Of a stretch of DNA of 64,000 nt, positions 53,191 through 61,461 are shown one piece after another. The notes under the pieces were generated by a model. That model ran no database searches, was not told where the DNA came from, and worked only from the letters and a program-made list of their open reading frames with translations. Position 1 is the first letter of the stretch. Every line of letters begins with the position of its first letter. Origin of the DNA: Oopsacas minuta (Eukaryota > Porifera > Hexactinellida > Lyssacinosida > Leucopsacidae); the NCBI GenBank assembly GCA_024704765.1, contig JAKMXF010000300.1, forward strand, positions 124,001 through 188,000, given 5' to 3'. The position numbers and the translations under genes are program-made.

Positions 53191-54963
53191 ATGGAATTGG
53201 CTCCTAACGAGGTTATTATTAGCCCAGCGGATTATCTGAATACATATTCTTTTACAGGAGGTGAACATGAGTTCACTGGCTTTTCATTTTCACAAACAGA
53301 ACCATCTCAAACAAGCTCAAAACCTAGCAAATTGCAGCACAAAAATTCTATTTATACTAATGATAATTTTCCTTGGAAATATCTTCCAATGATAAATGTA
53401 GAGTTTTTGGTTTCATCTTATGCAAGAGTTAAATCAATTGAATTAATACAAAGAATGTTATCTTCACGTCATCTCGATAAACAACAGAAATTTGTAATAG
53501 AAAACACTATAATTTCTCCTCTTTATATCGATTCTCGTTATACTGTTTCAAATATATTACTGAGGCATCTCTTAACAGTATTAATAGTCTTGGCAACGTG
53601 GTTGTTCAATTTCTATCTCTTTCTAACTGTACTGTCTTTGACATCTTTATACCTTATTCAACAAATATTCAAACAACAATTTGATCTCATTTTTCGAATA
53701 AACCGTACATTCACAAAGGTATATGAAGAATTAAATAATTTTGAAAAACTGGTAGATGAATTATCGATTGCTTTAAAACTTCTAAAACAAATACAAATTG
53801 TAGAAAAGGCAACTTTTAATGTGAGAACTATTCCACAGAATAAAACATACAATCTAACTAAACTCAAACATTTTATGACAGATCTCTACTCAAGTATGTT
53901 TTTTGATTTACAAAATAAAACATTTTCACTACCAATACAAGATCTTCATTTCCATTCAGACGAATTGATTTGCACGATTGAAAGAGACGAAATATATAAC
54001 AGAGTATACGATGAAGTTCCTGTTAATGTCCCTGAATTATCCGTCACAAAAATGAGTTTAGATTCGTTTAATATTTGGCATTGTCTTTTGACTTGTCAGT
54101 ATGGAGAGTATTTTCAGATACTTGTTGGAATTATTGATCGTAATTTGCAATTTCAATACTCGCTGAAGTGGCTGACACAAGAAATGGAAATTATTCAGAA
54201 GTTTGATGTCCCCAATTTTAATGCAACTCTCAATTCTCTCTCAAATTTAATTTCTTTTGTTAAGTTGGATTTATTCGCTCTAAATTTGAAAGACAGAAAT
54301 ATTTCAAAAGAATTTTGTCCTAGAAAAGAAAGCAAAATTGATAGTTTGGATAAGATTGATTATATTCTACAATGCTGTATTCTGAAAATTAGAAACTTAA
54401 AAGAATTGGATAATAACGATTCTGTTCCTGAATTTAGATGTTTGAAATTCAGTTTAGAGAATGCTATTGAAGGTATTGAAACGATCGGAAAACTCTCTTC
54501 TTCAATTTCTACACAACTCAATACAACCATTGATGAAATTGAAGTTAATATCCCTCATAATATTAATGAGAGAGAAATAATCATTCCTAAATCAAATCCT
54601 CTTGAAGTACCTGCAAGTGACGAAATTATCTTTGAAGGTGTTTCGCATGATAAAGCAGATATAAATAAAAATAATATATTTCTCGAGAAAGAAGAATATA
54701 TCAATACAGGTGCTGCACGTACTGTTTTGAAAGAGCTAAAATGTGTGTTAGCTAATAAACAAATATTAAAAACAGATGAAAATCAAACTAAGAGCAATAC
54801 TTCTCCAATAAAGGAAGTTATACCTGATACCAGTTGTATTGCGAAAATTCAATCTTTTCAACCTAATGCTGCACAAAACTTGTTGAATTTCGCGATTCTA
54901 AATTCCTCACAAAATTTGAAATTATCCCAGACTGTGATTGGCGATAATTCTGATTCTGATTAA
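53191..54963 (+). CDS. Vezatin-like membrane protein
   Basis: 590 residues from the ATG at 53191, the first in frame. Two adjacent hydrophobic helices lie near residues 125-165 (LLTVLIVLATWLFNFYLF, LSLTSLYLI). They are followed by a helix-rich segment (EELNNFEKLVDELSIALKLLKQIQIVEKATF) that resembles the vezatin domain, where the human protein has a similar LVRKxxRLIQE motif. Vezatin joins adherens junctions to myosin VIIa. The rest is Lys/Glu/Asn-rich and poorly conserved, with predicted coiled stretches. The name rests on layout and one motif. No introns. Confidence 0.5.
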   Translation: MELAPNEVIISPADYLNTYSFTGGEHEFTGFSFSQTEPSQTSSKPSKLQHKNSIYTNDNFPWKYLPMINVEFLVSSYARVKSIELIQRMLSSRHLDKQQKFVIENTIISPLYIDSRYTVSNILLRHLLTVLIVLATWLFNFYLFLTVLSLTSLYLIQQIFKQQFDLIFRINRTFTKVYEELNNFEKLVDELSIALKLLKQIQIVEKATFNVRTIPQNKTYNLTKLKHFMTDLYSSMFFDLQNKTFSLPIQDLHFHSDELICTIERDEIYNRVYDEVPVNVPELSVTKMSLDSFNIWHCLLTCQYGEYFQILVGIIDRNLQFQYSLKWLTQEMEIIQKFDVPNFNATLNSLSNLISFVKLDLFALNLKDRNISKEFCPRKESKIDSLDKIDYILQCCILKIRNLKELDNNDSVPEFRCLKFSLENAIEGIETIGKLSSSISTQLNTTIDEIEVNIPHNINEREIIIPKSNPLEVPASDEIIFEGVSHDKADINKNNIFLEKEEYINTGAARTVLKELKCVLANKQILKTDENQTKSNTSPIKEVIPDTSCIAKIQSFQPNAAQNLLNFAILNSSQNLKLSQTVIGDNSDSD

Positions 54964-55280
54964 TGTAAACTTAATGTATTTCTCAATCTGTATTTTCAGT
55001 TTTAATTCTCTGTCCCAAATATTTCTACTGTCTGAGGTTAATAGACTACGCTTATCTACTTAGAATAACATATAAATCCCCGCTCCAACAAAGTGAGGAA
55101 TACCTCAAAATGGCTTCGAACAACATCCAAGCAGATAAACTATTGCTTAAATACTTTAATAGCACATAGGGAACCACTTTTCATAACTCTGCCAATTGCC
55201 CAGTTCCCCAGGGAAGAATCATTAATATACCAAAATAATTTATAAATAATACAACTATGGATACAAATGAAATATATACT
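54964..55280. other. Convergent gap between vezatin-like and PAQR genes
   Basis: Both flanking genes end here. No gene or repeat seen. Confidence 0.4.
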
Positions 55281-56087
55281 TTACTCAGAATTGATCCAAT
55301 CTAAATCCATTTTCAACCCTTCTAGACTTAAGTAAATTCCTGCTATACTTGCGTAATGCATTAATGTGTGTGAATTTATGAAGTAGATAATTTTTCCGTT
55401 TATCGGTAGATTCTTCTCTGATGCATTAGACACATTAATAAGCGCACCTGCTGCGAAAATACATTCTGCCTGAATCAAGTACCAGAATGAATTATTAGCT
55501 CCACCAGACCAAGCGAATAACCGTAACGAATGAAATAAAATTCTGTAGATATATTGTATGGCTAATCCAATGATACGCTCTACTTTTGTATCAGAATATA
55601 ATGTCTTCCATAACAAGTAGAACGATAGAATCAAATGTATTATGATTAGAGTATTAGCCAAAGTAGGAAAATATATTAATGGGATATATATTGCAGGGAT
55701 TATACCGAAACATGCCACCCAATATATTCCGAATATATCAAAGCGGAGTAATGTGTTATAAGTCGTGAATCCAGAATTGTGACACATGAATAGATGGTAT
55801 GTGACACTGAGAAGAAATGGTAGACAACTCCCTTGCCAGAATATGATATAGAGTGTCATAGATGTTGGATCATCTAGATCGACACCAGGTTGAAATATAC
55901 ACGAAAAAAAGTAAATAAACGCTATTACATGACTGTAGATATTGACTGATTCATTATGGAGGTATAGCAGACTCTTGATACAAGACATTGTGCTACAAAC
56001 AGGTCTATATCCATAACGTATGTATCTATTGAATTGGAGATAACTTGGTTGAGCTGTTATTGAGGTTAATCCTCTTATATTCTGCAT
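55281..56087 (-). CDS. PAQR-family seven-transmembrane receptor
   Basis: 268 residues, single exon, reverse strand. It matches the progestin/adipoQ receptor (haemolysin III) fold: YRPVCSTMSCIKSLLYLHNESVNIYSH near the N-terminus, SVTYHLFMCH after helix 2, LLRFDIFGIYW, and HTLMHYASI in the last helix. The zinc-binding residues of the family (the early His in SVTYH and two His in HTLMH) and the Asp of RFDIFGI are all kept. Such proteins act as ceramidases or as receptors for adiponectin or progestin. The closest subclass by eye is PAQR4-like, but this is not certain. Confidence 0.88.
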   Translation of the reverse strand: MQNIRGLTSITAQPSYLQFNRYIRYGYRPVCSTMSCIKSLLYLHNESVNIYSHVIAFIYFFSCIFQPGVDLDDPTSMTLYIIFWQGSCLPFLLSVTYHLFMCHNSGFTTYNTLLRFDIFGIYWVACFGIIPAIYIPLIYFPTLANTLIIIHLILSFYLLWKTLYSDTKVERIIGLAIQYIYRILFHSLRLFAWSGGANNSFWYLIQAECIFAAGALINVSNASEKNLPINGKIIYFINSHTLMHYASIAGIYLSLEGLKMDLDWINSE

Positions 56088-56214
56088 TGTAACAGCTAAG
56101 AAATAAAGAATTTAATAATTTATATTTTCGCTAATATTTAGTAGAGTTCGCAAGGGTCCCGAATAAACTGGCCATAAATTTCGAAATAATTTCCTCTCAT
56201 CCCTTTCGTAACGT

Positions 56215-56246
56215 CTGTTCTAACCCAGGGCATTGGGTTAGAACAG
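56215..56246. repeat. Perfect 13-bp hairpin upstream of PAQR gene
   Basis: CTGTTCTAACCCA (56215-56227) and TGGGTTAGAACAG (56234-56246) are exact inverted repeats with a 6-base loop. It lies 128 bp before the PAQR start codon. Confidence 0.88.
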
Positions 56247-56557
56247 CCGCACTACTACACTGGGACGTATCAAGAAATCTCAGAGTGATGAGGCAGGGTG
56301 AATGTTTCCCTCAATACAATGACGATTATTTGGGATGAGGATACGGGTAAATAGGAGGGAATTGCCTCTTCTGCTTACTACGTGAAATGACATAGAATAT
56401 AGGGAGTTATTGCATGTACTGAATTCCTGAAAATATGAATCACACAACGATTGAACGCCCTAAGTTCACTCCAGTTCAAATTCTTTATTGTAGCTATTTT
56501 TAGCCAGATGCATAAGCTAAATTTAGTTACGTTAGTCATATGATACAACTTGTAAAA

Positions 56558-56738
56558 ACAGTCAACTCCCGTTACATCGAAGCTCAAGAGACCGGCTAAT
56601 TGCTTCGATAATACCGATGTAATTTATGTTACTTTGACAGTTCACGACAATTTTGGGGACATATTTGTACAGTTTCAGGCTTCGATATAAGCTGGTATCT
56701 CGATTTACCCGTGTTCGATGTAAAGAAGTTGACTATGT
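56558..56738. repeat. MITE-like element, family A, upstream of EF1A
   Basis: CAGTCAACTCCCGTTACATC at the left, GTTCGATGTAAAGAAGTTGA at the right. Shares CTCAAGAGACCG, GGGGACATATTTGTACAG and GCTTCGATATAA with other copies. The longest copy, about 180 bp. Confidence 0.8.
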
Positions 56739-56982
56739 AAACTGTCTATGCTGTTTCTATTTCTAAGTTTATCCATCAGTTATCAACACCAAATTGTAAT
56801 CTTAGTTTGGAATTGAGCATCAAAATCCTATCACTTCCATCACAAGTCAAAGTTTATACATCGTCACGCATATATCATATACATTTTCATAACTCACATA
56901 TTCTAAGCTTCTAGGTATTATTAGCGCTTCATTTACAATCTTAGATTGTTCAACTGCGCATGCTCATTTTGAAGCTCTAGCC

Positions 56983-56990
56983 TATATAAG
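56983..56990 (+). promoter_or_regulatory. TATA box of EF1A
   Basis: TATATAAG in the context CCTATATAAGG, 90 bp before the end of the 5' UTR exon. The leader exon ends at 57079 and its intron runs 57080-57142. Confidence 0.65.
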
Positions 56991-57144
56991 GTTCATATTT
57001 CATTTCATACAATACTTTTAGTTTTTATATTAGATTCAATTTTGTAAGTTAGCTATTCCCATTCTCCATCACTAATCCAGTAAGTATTTGTGATTTATTT
57101 ATTGAAAATGTTGACTGGTTTGTTTATTTGTGGTTTTTCTAGGT

Positions 57145-59458
57145 ATGTCTGAGAAAGAGAAAGAGAAAACACACATCAACATTGTCGTAATCGGTCATGT
57201 AGATTCTGGGAAATCTACCACCACTGGACATCTCATCTACAAATGTGGAGGAATTGACAAACGAACAATCGACAAATTCGAGAAGGAAGCTAACGAGGTA
57301 AATGAATTATTTCTCCGTATTTTATTATGATTATTGGCATTATAATAATATTATTCTAGATGGGAAAAGGTTCATTCAAATACGCTTGGGTTTTGGACAA
57401 ATTGAAAGCAGAACGAGAGCGAGGAATCACTATTGATATTGCTCTCTGGAAATTTCAAACTCCCAAGTTTTTCGTAACGGTTATCGACGCACCTGGTCAC
57501 AGAGACTTCATCAAAAATATGATTACTGGTACATCACAGGTAAGTTTTATTTATTCAATACACAATATATATATATATATGTATCATTTATGAAACTTTA
57601 TGGAACTGATTTCTAGGCTGATTGTGGTGTTCTTGTTGTCCCTGCTGGCAAAGGTGAATTTGAGACTTCAATTTCAGATCATGGACAAACACGTGAACAC
57701 GCTCTTCTCGCTTATACCCTGGGCGTGAAACAGCTAATTGTTGCAGTTAACAAGATGGACACTTGTGAATACGGCCAGGTACTACTATCTTATGAACAAA
57801 TACAAGTTGTAAAAAATTATAAGGACGAGCAGCTTCGCTTGCTCGTCCTATGCTGCTTGCGAACACAGTATTCGCATATTACTCGACACTTCATGCCTTG
57901 ATGTTTTATAAGAACTATTATTTATACATGACTTGAAATAGCGAAATTCGGAATCAGAGTACTTGATTACCCCGTATCTCCATTGAAACAAAGTTTCTGC
58001 AACTATTTAGAAATTTGTTTACTTTATATTCATCAAAACAAATAAAATTGATAATAGTTATGACATCTCAGAATTGTGAAATTCGAATTCAATACAGCCT
58101 TCCATAAATCCTTTCCTTGACAACGGACAACAGACAAAAATAATATATTAATCTTAAAATTTTACGAATTATATCATTCTAGGCGCGATTTGAAGAAATC
58201 ACAAAAGAAGTTTCTGGCTACTTGAAGAAGATTGGATTCAATCCGATGTCAGTTGCATTTGTTCCCATTTCTGGATTCAAAGGAGATAACATGGTTGATG
58301 CAAGTGAGAATATGAAATGGTACAAAGGCTGGAATGTTGAAAAAAAAGGAGGCAAAAAAGTAAGTGATTATTGATTTAGGACAACTAGTCCTTACTATAT
58401 TGTTACTACAGTAAAACACGGGAAACGAAAATCAGTGCGTCTTAACCGAATTATATGTTATCCGAATATTATTCGTATACAATTAGTACAATAATTGATA
58501 ATCCATTTTGGAGAAAATTACTTAAGTACTAACCGAGTTTTACTCTATCTAGTAATATATTCGTTGGCACGAATATATTTTACTATTTATTTTTAGTTAA
58601 AGGGTATAACACTATTGGAGGCCTTGGATTCGATCGAACCTCCATCACGTCCATTCGACAAACCTTTGAGGCTCCCTTTACAAGATGTCTACAAGATTGG
58701 TGGTATTGGTACAGTACCTGTAGGTCGTATTGAGACTGGTATAATGAAGCCTGGATTAATTGTTACTTTTGCTCCTATGATGTTGACGACTGAGGTTAAA
58801 TCTGTTGAGATGCATCACGAGAGTCTTGCTGAAGCTGCTCCAGGTGATAATGTAGGATTCAATGTGAAGAACGTGTCAGTTAAAGAATTGAAGAGAGGAT
58901 CTGTTGCCGGAGACAGTAAAAATTGCCCTCCTAAACAATGTAATTCTTTCCTCTCTCAAGTGAGTACATACGCTATTTTCAAAGATTTCATTGTTGGATT
59001 CAAATATTTAATACTTTTCATTAGGTCATTGTATTAAATCATCCCGGACAAATTCATGCTGGCTACACACCAGTTCTAGACTGTCACACGGCACATATTG
59101 CTTGCAAGTTCAAAGAGCTCGAGAGCAAGATCGACAGGAGAAGTGGAAAGAAATTGGAGGATAACCCTACTTCCTTGAAGACTGGAGACTCAGCACTGAT
59201 ACAGATGGTCCCCCAAAAACCTATGGTTGTAGAATCATTTTCTGAATTTCCTCCTCTCGGTAAGTTAATAATAATCATAAATATTGCAATTTGTTAGTAT
59301 ATTTTAAGAGTTTTCATATACTTTCGTTAGGTCGCTTTGCTGTACGAGACATGAAACAGACTGTGGCTGTTGGAGTGGTCAAGAGTGTCGATTTCAAAGA
59401 AGGTGTTACTGGAACTACGACAAAAGCGGGAGTGAAGGCAGGCAAGAAGAAGAAATAG
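57145..59458 (+). CDS. EEF1A: Translation elongation factor 1-alpha (7 coding exons)
   Basis: GTPase that delivers aminoacyl-tRNA to the ribosome. Coding exons 57145-57297, 57360-57539, 57617-57778, 58183-58359, 58597-58959, 59025-59259 and 59331-59458 give 465 residues, the usual length. An additional 5' UTR intron (57080-57142) precedes the ATG. All G motifs are present: [17 protein letters not shown] and NKMD, plus domain 2 and 3 signatures ([39 protein letters not shown]). The tail is Lys-rich (AGKKKK). The third coding intron contains a hairpin and the fourth a MITE-like element. Confidence 0.98.
57822..57849. repeat. 10-bp-arm hairpin in EF1A intron
   Basis: AGGACGAGCA (57822-57831) and TGCTCGTCCT (57840-57849) pair exactly across an 8-base spacer. 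The stem is GC-richer than the intron around it. Confidence 0.8.
58407..58547. repeat. MITE-like element, family E, in EF1A intron
   Basis: TACAGTAAAACACGGGAAAC at the left, AACCGAGTTTTACTCTA at the right. Its reverse complement runs parallel to 11928-12059 in NPC1. It fills most of the 237 bp intron. Confidence 0.7.
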
Positions 59459-60053
59459 CAACAGAATTTAGTATTATTAGACTCTAGGCTCAAATTGTTA
59501 GTTTCCCCCGGAAGGGTGTTTAGGTTGTTATTTTGTTCTAGGATTCTGATTTTAGCAACTAGTATTACAAGACTTAGAAAGTTAGATTTCTACCTGTATA
59601 GTAAATGAATAGATTATTTTCAATTATGTTATTCAAATTCTTTGTACACAGTAACCACGACAAACCTGGACTGTGGAAAAGGGAACTTCTGGAACGAAGT
59701 GAAAAATTAGAGCGAATTCATTTTCACATAGTAGTGAACCTTGAGAAACGGGGGTGAACAGGACAGCATTTTTCGGCGTGCATGCCATCTCGTTTGTGGA
59801 TGTTAGTCACGTTACACTATTTGGATTTGTTGGTCTGGTGGCGAACCTGGTTAACGGCCACCTGTCAGTACATAGCGGCTTTTTTGCATAGTCGCTTGTC
59901 TGATTTTCATCATAGCCAACCTGTGAATATTGATTATATTGGTCCATTGCTTATCCGTGTACAATAACGAATTTATTAGTTGCTTCGTTCCAATGATTGT
60001 TGTATTCACCTCTAATATCTTAATTGATTACATCATTCATCGATTATCTAGCT
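59459..60053. other. Intergenic region EF1A-AGPAT5-like
   Basis: Contains the EF1A 3' UTR, with repeat family C at 59645-59814. The acyltransferase frame is open upstream of 60054 but lacks an ATG. Confidence 0.5.
59645..59814. repeat. MITE-like element, family C
   Basis: TACACAGTAACCACGACAAA at the left, TCGTTTGTGGATGTTAGTCA at the right. The internal ACAGCATTTTTCGGCGT and GAACGAAGTGAAAAA-type runs match 21060-21212. Confidence 0.7.
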
Positions 60054-61136
60054 ATGCTATTATTGACGAATATCGCGATACAAACCTTTGTCAACAACCG
60101 CGTGCTGGCATTCTCTTCCGTATTAAGCCTCTGTTCTTGTTGCTTCACTACTTGGAGTATAGCCCTACGCACTATTTTCTTCTTTTCACCTAAACTGCAT
60201 GAGATAACAACTCGTACAATTATCTCCTCCTATATAGTAATACAAATGTTCCCGTTATGCACTATGAATGGTGTCAAGCTTATAATCACTGGTGATAAAT
60301 TGCCTGAAAACCCCGAACGTGTACTTTATATTACAAATCACCAGTCCTGGATAGATTGGCTGTTAATTGAAATGTTTGCAGTAAAATCTAACGCATCTGG
60401 TTTAACTTCTTACATCATAAAAAATTCTATAAAATACATCCCATATTACGGACTACAGTTGTATTTGAATGGTTGCGTGTATATCCGGCGAAATAGACAA
60501 CAAGATGCGGTTCTAATGGGTAGATTTTCAAGGTGGCTTGAAGGGAAAGTTTATAATTATTGGATAGTATTATTTCCTGAAGGGACAAGATTTGATAGAA
60601 ATAATATTACAATGATTGAAAAGAGTAAACAGATAGCAGTTCAAAAAGGCTATGCACCACTTAATAATGTACTTTTTCCAAAACCTGGAGGCTTCCAGAT
60701 TCTCACTCAATCTCTTGGCCATTATTTTGAGGCGATTTATGACGTCACAATTGCATATCCGAATGGAGACAACAGGATTCCGAATTTTATTGAATTTGCA
60801 AGAGGAGACATAACAGTTATTCACATGCATATAAACCGTGTTCCGTTTAACCAAATAGCTGGTAAGATTGAGAACGAAGAAATGCTCCATGATTGGCTAT
60901 ATAATACATATAAAGAGAAGGATAATCGTTTAGAACAATTTTATGAGACAGGACAACTTGCTAATACTCCAAGTGAAGAATACAGGCTTAGTTACAAGTA
61001 TACATTTCCAACAGTCTGTTTCTATCTGTTATTTTGTCTACCTTTGCTGCTCACTACGCGTGGGAGAGGATTTTGGTGGAAGTTAAGTGTAATCTATGTT
61101 TTTGGAGGAACTTTGATTTCATCAATTTTCCTTTAG
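60054..61136 (+). CDS. AGPAT5: 1-acyl-glycerol-3-phosphate acyltransferase, AGPAT5-like
   Basis: Transfers an acyl group to lysophosphatidic acid to make phosphatidic acid. The start is taken at the ATG at 60054, giving 360 residues, close to AGPAT5 (about 364); single exon. The catalytic NHQSWID (NHx4D motif) is at about residues 93-99, and the glycerophosphate-binding FPEGTR about 80 residues later. Family-specific runs are IKYIPYYGLQLY, GCVYIRR, FEAIYDVTIAY and LEQFYETG. Hydrophobic helices flank the domain, including two at the C-terminus. AGPAT5 is an ER or mitochondrial-surface protein in mammals; location here is inferred. Confidence 0.92.
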   Translation: MLLLTNIAIQTFVNNRVLAFSSVLSLCSCCFTTWSIALRTIFFFSPKLHEITTRTIISSYIVIQMFPLCTMNGVKLIITGDKLPENPERVLYITNHQSWIDWLLIEMFAVKSNASGLTSYIIKNSIKYIPYYGLQLYLNGCVYIRRNRQQDAVLMGRFSRWLEGKVYNYWIVLFPEGTRFDRNNITMIEKSKQIAVQKGYAPLNNVLFPKPGGFQILTQSLGHYFEAIYDVTIAYPNGDNRIPNFIEFARGDITVIHMHINRVPFNQIAGKIENEEMLHDWLYNTYKEKDNRLEQFYETGQLANTPSEEYRLSYKYTFPTVCFYLLFCLPLLLTTRGRGFWWKLSVIYVFGGTLISSIFL

Positions 61137-61248
61137 CAGTACAACTATTTATCATTTCAGATTTATTTCGTCAAATGTTAGTTCGATCATAATTTTTTTC
61201 CTTTCTGATTAGTTACAAGTTTCTTTGTTGATAAATTTTGTATTTAAC

Positions 61249-61425
61249 TACTACACTAAACTCCTGCTATATCAAAGCTAAAGAACTGCGAATATTACTT
61301 TAATATATGCGAGTTCGATATTTATGTTATTTTTGACGGTTTGGGACCATATCTGCTCAGTTTCAGAGTTTGATATAAACGGGTATTTTGATATATCCGT
61401 GTTCGATATAATGGGAGTTGACTGA
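61249..61425. repeat. MITE-like element, family A, upstream of DHTKD1
   Basis: TACACTAAACTCCTGCTATA at the left (TAC.. at 61252), GATATAATGGGAGTTGACTG at the right. Core GGGACCATATCTGCTCAG. It ends about 37 bp before the DHTKD1 ATG. Confidence 0.8.
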
Positions 61426-61461
61426 ATTTGTAATTTTATTTTTAAGTTTGTTTTAAGCCAA

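Larger units (their letters stand above)
56088..56980. other. Divergent intergenic region PAQR-EF1A
   Basis: Holds the hairpin at 56215-56246, a family A element at 56558-56738 and ordinary AT-rich sequence up to the EF1A promoter. No gene. Confidence 0.5.
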
